In this document: positions 1 to 8,411 of the stretch, one piece after another | Layout of the letters: the number at the start of each line of letters is the position of its first letter | Position numbering within the stretch: position 1 is the first letter of the stretch | NCBI GenBank assembly: GCA_963842125.1 | Contig: CAWJFE010000001.1 | Location: forward strand, 1,302,001 to 1,366,000 | Direction: 5' to 3' | Origin: CAWCWK01 sp963842125 | GTDB lineage: Bacteria; Pseudomonadota; Alphaproteobacteria; Rhizobiales; CAWCWK01 | Length of the DNA: 64,000 nt | Position numbers and translations under genes: made by a program | The notes under the pieces: model-generated | What the model was told of the DNA's origin: nothing | Seen by the model: the letters and a program-made list of their open reading frames with translations, nothing else | Database searches by the model: none

Positions 1-343
1 TCTCCCCCTCGGCCTTGCCGCCGACGCGAGGGGCCTCGGGCTCGCCCATGCGCCGCTCCCCTTCGAGGTTCCACCGATCGAGACGTCGCTCGCATGGCCA
101 AGGCGCCTGCGGGGCGACGCCGGCCATCGTTGGCTGCGCGACGCCCTCCTCGCCCCGGTCTGCGACGCGGACGCGTCCGCGCCCCTGACGGCTGGCGGAT
201 AGGGCCGGGGGGAGGGGGTTCTCCGATAGGCGGGATGGCGGGAAGCATCCGCAAACCATCCGCAGATCATCCCCCTTGGAGCTTGCCTCGACACTCCGCC
301 GGGCCTGGTTCGACCAGGCCCGGCGTCGATCTGTGGCGCAGCT
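1..343. other. Left-edge non-coding stretch
   Basis: I see no supported gene here. The only open frame (94-399, plus) is rich in Arg and Pro and has no recognisable domain, as expected from an out-of-frame reading of GC-rich DNA. The stretch lies downstream of the minus-strand RTX gene and holds its candidate terminator hairpin. Confidence 0.6.
299..323 (-). terminator. Hairpin downstream of the RTX gene
   Basis: A perfect 10-bp stem (299-308 with 314-323) closes a 5-nt loop about 20 bp past the stop codon of the minus-strand RTX gene. No T-tract follows, so this is either a weak intrinsic terminator or an mRNA 3' stabiliser. Confidence 0.55.
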
Positions 344-1891
344 CTAGAAGGCGAAGTCCGACGCCTCGATGTCATCCGCCGACACACCGACGAGCGTGAC
401 CGCGTTGCCGGAGCCCAGATCGATCACCGCGTTGCCATCCGCGTCGCTGCCGATCCGGCCGGAGAGGTCCGCGAAGGACGCGATGCCGCTCGCCGTCAGA
501 TCGAGGATGTCGGTGCCGCCCTCGAAGCCATAGAGCGTGTCGGCCCCATTGCCCGCCACCGTCAGGTAGACGTCCACCGCCCCATCACCGAGGCCGAGGA
601 AGACCAGGTCGTCGCCGGTGCCGCCGAAGAGGGAATCGGCGCCCGTATTGCCGTAGAGCGTATCGGCTCCCGCGCCGCCATAGAGCGTATCGGCGCCCGC
701 GTTGCCGCCCAGGATGTCGTTGCCGTCTCCACCGCCGAGAACGTCATCACCGGCGCCACTGAAGACGGTGTCGGCCCCTGCGCCCCCCCAGAGCACGTCG
801 TCGCCGAGGCCGCCATAGAGGAGATCGTCGTTCGAGCCGCCATAGGCGACGTCCTGGCCTCGTGCGCCATAGAGGCTGTCGCTTCCGTCGCCGCCACCCA
901 GCGTATCGTCGCCATTGGAGCCGGTGACGGCATCGTCGCCCGCGCCGGCGAAGATCTGATCGTTTCCGTCGCCGCCAGCCGCGACGTCGTTCCCGGTGCC
1001 GAGAAGCACCAGATCGTCGCTCTCACGCGCGAAGACGAGATCGTCGCCACCAAGGGTGCTGATCGTATCGGCGTCGGGCGTGCCGATGATCGTGTCGTTC
1101 TCGTCCGTGCCTGGAAGACTGCCTGTCGTTCCGCCGCCCGTAGTACCGCCGCCCGTAGTACCGCCACCGGTTCCGCCTCCTCCACCGCCGGTTCCGCCAC
1201 CGCCTCCGCCGCCGCCGGTATTGCCGGCCGCGATGGCCGCATCGACCTCGCTCTGCGTGAGGCTGCCGGTGGGGCTGATTGCGTTCTGGAGCTGCACCGA
1301 GCGTCCGTCCGCGAGGTTGAAGACCAGGTCGGCATTCGCGACCGTGACGCTGGCGCCGGCCTGTCCGGTCAACGCCGTGATGAGCCCGATGAAGTCGGCA
1401 TCCGTCGCATAGGTGCCCTCCGCGCCGCTCGATCCTTCGATGACGAGGCTGTCGTTGCCGTTGGCTTCAGCGCCGCGCTTGATGTCGAAATCGACGACCG
1501 TATCGTCGCCGCCATTCGCACCCAAGACGATCGTGTTGTTGCCATTGCCCGCAGTGATGCGATCGTCGCCCGCACCGCCGTCGATCGTGTCACTGCCGTT
1601 CTCGCCGCTGATCGTATCGTTGCCGGCGCCGCCGTCGATCGTGTCCTTGCCGCCTCCGCCGCGGATGCTGTCGGCCCCGTCACCGCCGGTGATGCTGTCG
1701 GCGCCGGTTCCGCCCAGGACCGTATCGTCGCCATCGCCGGCCGAGAGGATGTCGTTGCTGCTGCCACCGTCGATCCGGTCGTTGCCGCCGAGCCCGAAGA
1801 GGGTGTCCTTGCCCCCGAGGCCGTTGATCGTATCGTTGCCGGCCGTGCCGGTCCTCGTGTTGGCGCTATTGTTACCCGTGATAATCGACAT
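344..1891 (-). CDS. RTX (hemolysin-type calcium-binding repeat) secreted protein
   Basis: This 515-residue acidic protein is built mainly of GGxGxDxxx nonapeptides, the calcium-binding beta-roll of type I-secreted proteins. Repeats fill about residues 10-120. A non-repetitive domain of about 100 residues follows, then a Gly/Thr linker near 225-256, and a second repeat block near 258-455. The C-terminal domain ends in ASDFAF, a hydrophobic tail consistent with an uncleaved type I secretion signal. There is no N-terminal signal peptide. No enzymatic domain is visible, so the role may be adhesin, S-layer or matrix-like, which is inference. No type I exporter genes lie in the window. A decayed relative sharing the C-terminal domain lies at 24043-24434. 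Confidence 0.85.
   Translation of the reverse strand: MSIITGNNSANTRTGTAGNDTINGLGGKDTLFGLGGNDRIDGGSSNDILSAGDGDDTVLGGTGADSITGGDGADSIRGGGGKDTIDGGAGNDTISGENGSDTIDGGAGDDRITAGNGNNTIVLGANGGDDTVVDFDIKRGAEANGNDSLVIEGSSGAEGTYATDADFIGLITALTGQAGASVTVANADLVFNLADGRSVQLQNAISPTGSLTQSEVDAAIAAGNTGGGGGGGGTGGGGGGTGGGTTGGGTTGGGTTGSLPGTDENDTIIGTPDADTISTLGGDDLVFARESDDLVLLGTGNDVAAGGDGNDQIFAGAGDDAVTGSNGDDTLGGGDGSDSLYGARGQDVAYGGSNDDLLYGGLGDDVLWGGAGADTVFSGAGDDVLGGGDGNDILGGNAGADTLYGGAGADTLYGNTGADSLFGGTGDDLVFLGLGDGAVDVYLTVAGNGADTLYGFEGGTDILDLTASGIASFADLSGRIGSDADGNAVIDLGSGNAVTLVGVSADDIEASDFAF
1125..1218 (-). repeat. 15-nt tandem repeat and glycine-codon tract in the RTX gene
   Basis: Three near-identical 15-nt units (1125-1139, 1140-1154, 1155-1169) encode GGGTT-type pentapeptides. 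They join a run of glycine codons up to about 1218. This low-complexity DNA encodes the flexible linker between the two RTX blocks and could change length by slippage without breaking the frame. Confidence 0.7.
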
Positions 1892-2166
1892 AGTCTCGTT
1901 CCTCCGATCGCGGCGCTGCGGCGAACGATCGGGAGGAATGGCCCCTGGGATCGGACGGCTGCATGCACTGCGCGCCCATCCCAGTCGCCGCGAACGTTAG
2001 CAAATGCCCAGCACGAGAGACATGTGCCCATCGGTCACGGCCCGGCGACCGCGAGGCCCGTGTGATCCGGCCCTGCCGATGGACTGCCAAAAGGCCTTCC
2101 AGGCGGGCGCGGCGGCTCGGATGGCGTATGCGTCGCCCGAATGGCGCCGACCGTTCGCCGCCTTTC

Positions 2167-2988
2167 CTAATGTGCGGCTGAGACGCACGGGCTTCCCGCC
2201 GCCGTGAGCGAACCTCTGCCCGATACGCCCGAGCCGGCATTGGCCGCGAGAAAGGCGAGTAGCCGTCGGTGGTGTTCGTTCTCGCCCTCGCTGCCCGGCA
2301 GGTGGCCTTCGCCCTCGTAGTAGTGGGCCTCGACCGGCAGACCGTGCGCGATCCGTTTCGCTTCGAGCCGCCGGGTCATTTCCGCAGACCAGACTTGGTC
2401 ACCGAGGCCTGCCGCGAGCCATAGCGATCCGGGATAGGCTTCGATCGGGATCGGAGTCGTCGGAAGGAGATCGTTCGACGAGCCGTCCCACATCCAGGCA
2501 CGCCGAGCGGGGTCCCACGCCTTCCAACCGGCGTCGCCTGCATCGCGGTAGTAGCGCGCATCGAACGCGCCGCAGACGACGTCGGGCGCGGCGAGGCACG
2601 CGACCGCTTCAGGGCCGCCCTCCATACCGCGGCGCGCCATGAGCGAGGCGACGAGGAGCGCGTGTTCCGCGCCGCGCGATACCCCGTAGATCGACACCCG
2701 ACCGTCGCTCGCGCCGAAGGACCGCAGCGCGTGCATGGCATCGACGGTTCGGGTCAGCTCGACATCCTCGATCGAGCCCGCGTTCCAACCGTTTCCGCCC
2801 TTCGAGTAGCCGTGCGGGTAGGCCAGGAAGCCGGACGCCGCGAGAATGGCCGCCGTGCGATGCGCCCATCCCGACAGGCTGCCCTCCGAGCCATGCAGGA
2901 CGAGGACGGTCGGGAACGGACCGCCGCCCGCTGGCCCGTAGGTCGTACCCCATTCGGGCAGCAGGCGGCGGTGAACGGCAAGTTCCAT
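2167..2988 (-). CDS. Alpha/beta hydrolase (acyl-CoA thioester hydrolase/BAAT C-terminal or dienelactone hydrolase type)
   Basis: This 273-residue protein has the alpha/beta-hydrolase fold. An oxyanion-hole strand VLVLHGSEGS lies near residue 30. The nucleophile elbow GVSRGAE carries the probable catalytic Ser. A late Asp sits in GLGDQVW and the catalytic His in GEGHLPG. The order Ser-Asp-His is canonical. The closest families by appearance are BAAT C-terminal thioesterases and dienelactone hydrolases; the substrate cannot be read from sequence. No signal peptide is seen, so it should be cytosolic. It is followed by the RTX gene on the same strand after a 275-bp gap, so an operon is unlikely. 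Confidence 0.75.
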   Translation of the reverse strand: MELAVHRRLLPEWGTTYGPAGGGPFPTVLVLHGSEGSLSGWAHRTAAILAASGFLAYPHGYSKGGNGWNAGSIEDVELTRTVDAMHALRSFGASDGRVSIYGVSRGAEHALLVASLMARRGMEGGPEAVACLAAPDVVCGAFDARYYRDAGDAGWKAWDPARRAWMWDGSSNDLLPTTPIPIEAYPGSLWLAAGLGDQVWSAEMTRRLEAKRIAHGLPVEAHYYEGEGHLPGSEGENEHHRRLLAFLAANAGSGVSGRGSLTAAGSPCVSAAH

Positions 2989-3333
2989 GACTGACGCATA
3001 GCAGGACCGTGCGCCGCTGTCCTAGTTCGCTAAGGCACGCCCCATACGGAATGACGCCTCGTCTCGCGAATGGCGTCGCAGGTCAGACGCGTTGCGTGGC
3101 CACGACCGGTCTCGCGCAGGCCCGGCAGGGTTTCGGGAACCGGCGTCGCATCGCTTGTGCCGGCCGGGCTGACGGGCCGCTGGCCGGATTGCCGCTTGAC
3201 ACTCTTCGCAAATCGTTTCCACACTTCGCACGGGCGACGGGACGAACACGGCTACTCAAAGACCGTGGCGGTCCTCGCCTCGCGGCTCGCCGAGCCGTGT
3301 GGGAGAATGCGCTTTGGGGCCAGGGTCCGTGAC
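2989..3333. other. Intergenic region between hydrolase and sugar operon
   Basis: This 345-bp stretch lies between the divergent hydrolase and rbsD/fucU-like genes. Short open frames on both strands look like non-coding shadows. It should hold both promoters, but I could not assign convincing -35/-10 boxes or a clear operator. Confidence 0.5.
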
Positions 3334-3789
3334 ATGCTGAAATCGCTCGATCCGCTGCTGAGCGCGGACCTCCTCTACGCGTTGCGCGCGATGGGGCATG
3401 GCGACGAGATCGTCGTCTGCGACACCAATTTCCCGGCCGAGTCGGTGGCGCGCCATACGCATGTCGGCCGCGTGATCCGGCTCGACGGCATATCGGCCGC
3501 CCGCGCGACCGAGGCGATCCTCTCGGTGATGCCGCTCGACAGCTTCGTCGAGGACCGCGCCAACCGCATGGAGATCGTCGGAGCGCCGGACGAGGTGCCG
3601 GATGTCCAGGCCGAGGTGCAGACCGCGATCGACGCCTCGGGCGATCCGGCGGCCGGCCCGATGACGACCATCGAGCGCTTCGCCTTCTACGAGCGGGCCA
3701 AGAAGGCTTTCGCCGTCGTGGCGACGGGCGAGCGGCGCTTCTATGGCTGTTTCGTCTTCACCAAGGGCGTCGTGGCGCCCGATGCTTGA
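3334..3789 (+). CDS. RbsD/FucU-family sugar mutarotase
   Basis: This 151-residue protein matches the RbsD/FucU transport-protein family, which interconverts pyranose/furanose forms or anomers of ribose or fucose. It begins MLKSLDPLLSADLLYALRAM, with the family's conserved early GHGD segment, and ends in a YGCF...KGVV motif like FucU. The ORF is open upstream, but family alignment supports the ATG at 3334. It is the first gene of a plus-strand series with a ribokinase-family kinase and an ABC sugar transporter, so it probably prepares the imported sugar for phosphorylation. FucU-like length and C-terminus slightly favour FucU over RbsD. Confidence 0.85.
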   Translation: MLKSLDPLLSADLLYALRAMGHGDEIVVCDTNFPAESVARHTHVGRVIRLDGISAARATEAILSVMPLDSFVEDRANRMEIVGAPDEVPDVQAEVQTAIDASGDPAAGPMTTIERFAFYERAKKAFAVVATGERRFYGCFVFTKGVVAPDA

Positions 3790-3874
3790 GGACGCCATTC
3801 CAGAGAACGACGCGGATCGAGCCAACGATGCGGAGACGCGGATGAGCGACACACAGCGCGGACGGGTCTGAGCG

Positions 3875-4798
3875 ATGGCGGATGTGTGCATTCTCGGCAT
3901 CTTCGTCGCCGACCTCGCCTTCATGGCCCCGCGTCTGCCGGTGATGGGCGAGACGATCCTAGGCCAGGGCTTTCGCATGGGGCCGGGCGGCAAGGGGTCG
4001 AACCAGTCCGTCGCGGCCGCAAAAGCCGGCGGTTCGGTACACCTGATCACGCGGGTCGGACGCGACGCGTTCGGCGAGATCGCGCGCAAGGCCTGGGAAG
4101 AGGCCGGTGTCGACACGGCCGGCGTGATCACCGACGAGGAACGCCCGACGGGTGCCGCCTTCATCTTCGTCTCGACCGAGGACGGCAACAATGCGATCAT
4201 CGTCGAGGCGGGCGCGGCCGGCGCGCTGTCGGTAGCCGACGTGACGGCGGCCCGTGCGGCCATCACCGGTGCGAAGGTCTTCGTCACGCAGCTGGAGCAG
4301 CCCATCCCGGCGGCGCACGAAGGGCTGCGCCTTGCGCGGGAGGCCGGCGTCACGACGGTGATGAACCCGGCGCCGGCGGCAGACCTCACGGACGATCTTC
4401 TTGCCTTGTGCGACTACGCGACGCCCAATGAAAGCGAGGCCGCGGCCCTGACGGGCCTGCCGGTGGAGACGGTCGACCAGGCCCGCGCTGCCGGCGACGC
4501 GCTTTTGAAGCGGGGCTGCAGGACGGCCGTCCTGACCCTTGGCGAGCGCGGCGCGCTCTACCATGACGGACAGACGTCCGAGCTTGTCCCCGCCTATCCG
4601 GTCGCGAAGGTCGTCGACACCACGGGCGCGGGCGATGCCTTCAACGGCGCCTTCGCCGTCGCCCTGTCGGAGGGGCGCGCGCCCCTCGACGCGGTGCGGT
4701 TCGGGTGCGCCTGCGCGAGCCTTTCGGTCACCAAGGCCGGCACCGCGCCGGCCATGCCCTCGCGCCGCGAGATCGAAGCCCTGATGGGGTCCGGCTGA
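3875..4798 (+). CDS. PfkB-family carbohydrate kinase (ribokinase-like)
   Basis: This 307-residue kinase of the ribokinase/PfkB family transfers phosphate from ATP to a sugar hydroxyl. The N-terminal substrate motif GGKGSNQSVAAAK lies near residues 38-50. The C-terminal signature DTTGAGDAFNGAFAVAL holds the anion hole and the catalytic Asp (GAGD). Length matches ribokinase. It follows the mutarotase by 85 bp and its stop overlaps the permease start (TGATG), so it is translationally coupled to the ABC genes. Ribose is the default guess, but other pentoses or nucleosides are possible. Confidence 0.88.
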   Translation: MADVCILGIFVADLAFMAPRLPVMGETILGQGFRMGPGGKGSNQSVAAAKAGGSVHLITRVGRDAFGEIARKAWEEAGVDTAGVITDEERPTGAAFIFVSTEDGNNAIIVEAGAAGALSVADVTAARAAITGAKVFVTQLEQPIPAAHEGLRLAREAGVTTVMNPAPAADLTDDLLALCDYATPNESEAAALTGLPVETVDQARAAGDALLKRGCRTAVLTLGERGALYHDGQTSELVPAYPVAKVVDTTGAGDAFNGAFAVALSEGRAPLDAVRFGCACASLSVTKAGTAPAMPSRREIEALMGSG

Positions 4799-5697
4799 TG
4801 GCCGCCGTCGCGCCCGACAGCATCCGTGCCCGCGATCCGATGAAATACGTCTTCATCGGTCCGGCCTTCGCGGTCGTGCTGCTGGTCGCGATCTTCCCCC
4901 TCATCTATTCGCTGACGACAAGCTTCATGAGCTTCCGCCTCATTCCCCCGACGCCGCCGCGCTTCGTAGGGTTCGAGAACTACGCACGGCTTCTCACCCA
5001 GGAGCGCTTCTGGCGGGTCGCTGGCACGACGACCATCATCGCCTTCATCTCGGTGTCCATCCAATACGTGATCGGCTTCGCGGTCGCCCTCGCGCTCCAT
5101 GCGCGCATGCCGGGCACACGCGTCTTCCGCATCATCTTTTTGATGCCGATGCTGCTCGCGCCCGTCGCCGTCGCGCTCATCGCGCGGATGATCTTCAACC
5201 CCACGATGGGCCCTCTCAACGAGGGCATGGCGGCGATCGGATTCGCGAACCTGCCCTATCTCACCGACGCGACCTGGGCGCTCGGCACCATCATCGCCGT
5301 CGAGGTGTGGATGTGGACGCCCTTCGTCATCCTCCTGATGCTCGCCGGCCTCGCGACGCTGCCGGACGATATCTACGAGGCGGCCGAGCTGGAGAACGCG
5401 TCGCGCTGGCAGCAATTCCGGGACATCACCTTCCCGATGCTGCTGCCGATCTCGGGCGCCGTCGTCTTCATCCGTCTCATCGAGAGCTACAAGGTGATGG
5501 ACACCGTCTTCGTGATGACCGGCGGCGGCCCCGGCATCGCGACCGAGACGCTGACGCTCTTCGCCTACCAGGAGGGCTTCAAGAAGTTCAATCTCGGCTA
5601 CACGTCGGCTCTGTCCTTCCTGATGCTCATCGTCGTGACGGTGATCGGCCTCACCTATCTCGCGGTGCTGCGCCCGCAGATCGAGAAGCGGCGATGA
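4798..5697 (+). CDS. CUT1 sugar ABC transporter permease (MalF/UgpA-like)
   Basis: This 299-residue inner-membrane subunit has six predicted hydrophobic segments, starting near residue 17 (YVFIGPAFAVVLLVAIFPLI). The EAA loop, which contacts the ATPase, is AAELENASRWQQFRDITFPM. The downstream GGGPG...TETL motif is typical of MalF-type CUT1 permeases. The ATG at 4798 overlaps the kinase stop codon, and the stop overlaps the next start (ATGA), indicating tight coupling. It pairs with the second permease at 5694. Confidence 0.9.
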   Translation: MAAVAPDSIRARDPMKYVFIGPAFAVVLLVAIFPLIYSLTTSFMSFRLIPPTPPRFVGFENYARLLTQERFWRVAGTTTIIAFISVSIQYVIGFAVALALHARMPGTRVFRIIFLMPMLLAPVAVALIARMIFNPTMGPLNEGMAAIGFANLPYLTDATWALGTIIAVEVWMWTPFVILLMLAGLATLPDDIYEAAELENASRWQQFRDITFPMLLPISGAVVFIRLIESYKVMDTVFVMTGGGPGIATETLTLFAYQEGFKKFNLGYTSALSFLMLIVVTVIGLTYLAVLRPQIEKRR

Positions 5698-6791
5698 GCG
5701 CCGTCACCCCCGACAGGGCGGCGAAGACGGTCACCCGGCGCGGGTTCCTTCGCCGCCCGGCAGACAAGCTGACCGCGATGTCCGGCGGTGCCAAGGCGCT
5801 GGTCCTCGTCGGCCTGTGCGTCTGGCTCTTCCTCACCGCCTTCCCGATCTATTGGACGTTCGTGACCGCGTTCAAGACGCCGCTCGCCGTCAATGGCGGG
5901 CCGACCTACGTCCCCTGGGTCGACTTCACGCCGAGCCTTCACGCGTGGCGCGACATTCTCGCCGGCATACGCGGGCAGTTCTGGAACACGTTCCGCAACT
6001 CGCTCTTCGTCGGCGTCACCGCCTCCGCCATCGCGCTCGCGATCGGCTCGATGGCGGCCTACGCGCTGGTGCGCTACCCCTACAAGGTGCGCCTGGCCTC
6101 GGGGCTCCTCTTCGTCGCGATCACGCTTGGCGGCTACCTCCTCGGGCTCGAAGTCTTCGGCTGGACCCGCGTCAATGCGCTCTTCGCGGCGGGCGCGATC
6201 GCCCTTGCCCTGTCGATCGTCCTCAACCGCTACCGCCTGCCGGGCCCGATCCTGACCAATAACGACATCGTCTTCTGGTTCGTCTCGCAGCGCATGTTCC
6301 CGCCCGTCGTCGTCGCCTTCGCGCTCTTCCTCCTCTACACGGAGCTCGGGCGCTCCGGCCTTCGCCTCATCGACACGTTCTGGGGCCTGACCTTCTGCTA
6401 CGTCGCCTTCTCGCTGCCGCTCGTCATCTGGCTTATGCGCGATTTCTTCGAGGCGCTGCCCGTCGAGGTCGAGGAGGCGGCGCTCGTCGACAACGTGCCT
6501 CAATGGCGCATCTTCCTCGAGATCGTGGTGCCGATGTCGGTGCCGGGGCTGGCCGCCACCTTCATGATCACGCTCGCCTTCGTGTGGAACGAGTTCCTCT
6601 TCGCCCTCTTCCTCACCAACTCCAAATGGCAGACACTGCCGATCCTCGTCGCGGGCCAGAACTCGCAGCGCGGAGACGAGTGGTGGGCGGTCTCGGCAGC
6701 CGTCCTCATCGCCATCGGGCCGATGGTCGTCATGGCCATCTTCCTCAGCCGCATGATGCGCTCCGGCCTCTTGTCGGGCGCCCTCAAGTGA
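5694..6791 (+). CDS. CUT1 sugar ABC transporter permease (MalG/UgpE-like) with extra hydrophobic insert
   Basis: This 365-residue partner permease has an EAA loop EEAALVDNVPQWRIFLEIVV and a MalG-like C-terminus. It is roughly 80 residues longer than the usual 270-290. The excess lies between the transmembrane segment ending ...AYALVRYPY and the QRMFPPVVV segment. It includes two added hydrophobic stretches (SGLLFVAITLGGYLLGLEVF and ALFAAGAIALALSIVL). The start overlaps the previous stop (ATGA). The insert is in frame and looks like true transmembrane sequence, so this appears to be a subfamily variant and not an error. Confidence 0.88.
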   Translation: MSAVTPDRAAKTVTRRGFLRRPADKLTAMSGGAKALVLVGLCVWLFLTAFPIYWTFVTAFKTPLAVNGGPTYVPWVDFTPSLHAWRDILAGIRGQFWNTFRNSLFVGVTASAIALAIGSMAAYALVRYPYKVRLASGLLFVAITLGGYLLGLEVFGWTRVNALFAAGAIALALSIVLNRYRLPGPILTNNDIVFWFVSQRMFPPVVVAFALFLLYTELGRSGLRLIDTFWGLTFCYVAFSLPLVIWLMRDFFEALPVEVEEAALVDNVPQWRIFLEIVVPMSVPGLAATFMITLAFVWNEFLFALFLTNSKWQTLPILVAGQNSQRGDEWWAVSAAVLIAIGPMVVMAIFLSRMMRSGLLSGALK

Positions 6792-6873
6792 CAGCCTTCG
6801 CGCGGACCATGCGCCCGCGCGCAACGAACCGACAGAGATCGGGACAGACGTCGACAACAGGGAGACGAAGACG

Positions 6874-8313
6874 ATGAGAACGCTACTTCTGGCCACCGTG
6901 GCCGCCGCCGGGCTGACTACGGCACCCGCCCTCGCGCAGGACTATTCGGGCGTCGAGCTGACCTTCGCGACCCAGACCGGCCCCTATATCGCCTCCGCCC
7001 TCCAGCTGGCGGCCGAGGGCTGGTCGGAGAAGACCGGCGGCTCCGTCAACGTCGTCGAGTTCCCGTGGTCCGAGCTCTATCCGAAGATCGTCACCTCGCT
7101 CGCCGGCGGCGACACGACCTTCGACGGCATCACCTTCGCGCCCGCCTGGTCGCCCGACTTCACGTCCTTCCTCGCGCCTATGCCGGACGCGATGCAGCAG
7201 TCGGAGGCCTTCCAGGACATCTTCCCCGTCTACCGCGAGCGGTTGATGGTCTGGAACGGCGACGTCCTCTCCGCGACCATGGACGGCGACGTCCACACCT
7301 ATACCTACCGGATCGACCTCTTCGAGGACCCGGCGGAGCAGGCGGCCTTCGAGGAGAAATACGGCTACGCGCTCGCCCCGCCGGCGACCTGGAAGGAATA
7401 TCTCGAGATCGCCGAGTTCTTCCAACGGCCCGACGACAATCTTTGGGGCACGGCCGAGGCGTTCCGGCGCGGTGGCCAGCAGTTCTGGTTCTTCTTCAGC
7501 CACGCGGCGGCCTATACCAACCATCCCGACCTGCCGGGCTCGATGTTCTTCGATCCCGAAACCATGGACACGCAGATCAACAATCCGGGCTGGGTTCGCG
7601 GGCTGGAGGAATATATCGCGGCCTCCAAGCTGGCGCCGCCCAACGCGCTCAACTTCTCGTTCGGCGAGGTGAACGCCGCCATGGCCGGCGGCCAGGTCTC
7701 CCAGTCGATCGGCTGGGGCGACACCGGCGTCATCGCAGCCGATCCCGAGCAGTCCCAGATCGCGGGCAATGTCGGCTCCGCGATGCTTCCCGGCTCGACC
7801 GAGATCTACAATTACCAGACCGGCGAGTGGGACACCTATGACGAGGTCGTCCGCTCGCCCTTCATGGCGTTCGGTGGCTGGCAGGCCGGCGTGCCGCAAT
7901 CCTCACAGAACCAGGAAGCGGCCTGGAACTTCATCGAGTACCTGACCTCGCCGGACGTTTCGGGCAGCGCGGCGGTGACCGGCGGAACGGGCGTCAATCC
8001 CTACCGCAACGCCCATGTCGACAATCTCGATCTGTGGTCCGATCTCTTCTCGGAGCGCGAGGCGCGGGAATATCTCGGAGGCCAGAAGGATTCGATCGCG
8101 GCCGAGAACGTCGCGCTCGACATGCGTCTTCCGGGCTATTTCTCCTATACGGAAGTGCTGGAGATCGAACTGTCGAGGGCGTTGGCCGGCGAGGTGACGC
8201 CGCAGGAGGCGCTCGATGCGGTGGCTGAGGAGTGGGATCGGCTGACCGAGGAGTTCGGCCGCGACAGCCAGCTCGCCGCCTACCGGGCCTCTATGGGCCT
8301 GCCGGCGATGTAA
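6874..8313 (+). CDS. Periplasmic sugar-binding protein of the CUT1 ABC transporter
   Basis: This 479-residue extracellular solute-binding protein (family 1) has a classical Sec signal peptide (MRTLLLATVAAAGLTTAPALA, cleavage before QD). It binds the sugar in the periplasm and delivers it to the two permeases encoded just upstream. The 82-bp gap after the permease gene contains a purine-rich ribosome site (acagggagacgaagacg). The long length and Trp/Tyr-rich middle fit CUT1 binding proteins; the ligand cannot be assigned. Confidence 0.88.
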   Translation: MRTLLLATVAAAGLTTAPALAQDYSGVELTFATQTGPYIASALQLAAEGWSEKTGGSVNVVEFPWSELYPKIVTSLAGGDTTFDGITFAPAWSPDFTSFLAPMPDAMQQSEAFQDIFPVYRERLMVWNGDVLSATMDGDVHTYTYRIDLFEDPAEQAAFEEKYGYALAPPATWKEYLEIAEFFQRPDDNLWGTAEAFRRGGQQFWFFFSHAAAYTNHPDLPGSMFFDPETMDTQINNPGWVRGLEEYIAASKLAPPNALNFSFGEVNAAMAGGQVSQSIGWGDTGVIAADPEQSQIAGNVGSAMLPGSTEIYNYQTGEWDTYDEVVRSPFMAFGGWQAGVPQSSQNQEAAWNFIEYLTSPDVSGSAAVTGGTGVNPYRNAHVDNLDLWSDLFSEREAREYLGGQKDSIAAENVALDMRLPGYFSYTEVLEIELSRALAGEVTPQEALDAVAEEWDRLTEEFGRDSQLAAYRASMGLPAM

Positions 8314-8411
8314 GCGACACGCGGCGCGCGATCCGATGCGCCGCCTCCCAGATCGGCGGACGGCACAACGCCGTCCGCCACCCTATTCCCGAGACCAGCG
8401 AGACCGACTTC

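Noticed and set aside
94..399. 101-codon plus-strand open frame at the left edge
   Set aside because: Arg/Pro-rich, no domain, overlaps the RTX gene end and its terminator.
1125..1218. CRISPR-like array
   Set aside because: The 15-nt units are contiguous, have no spacers and encode an in-frame glycine linker.
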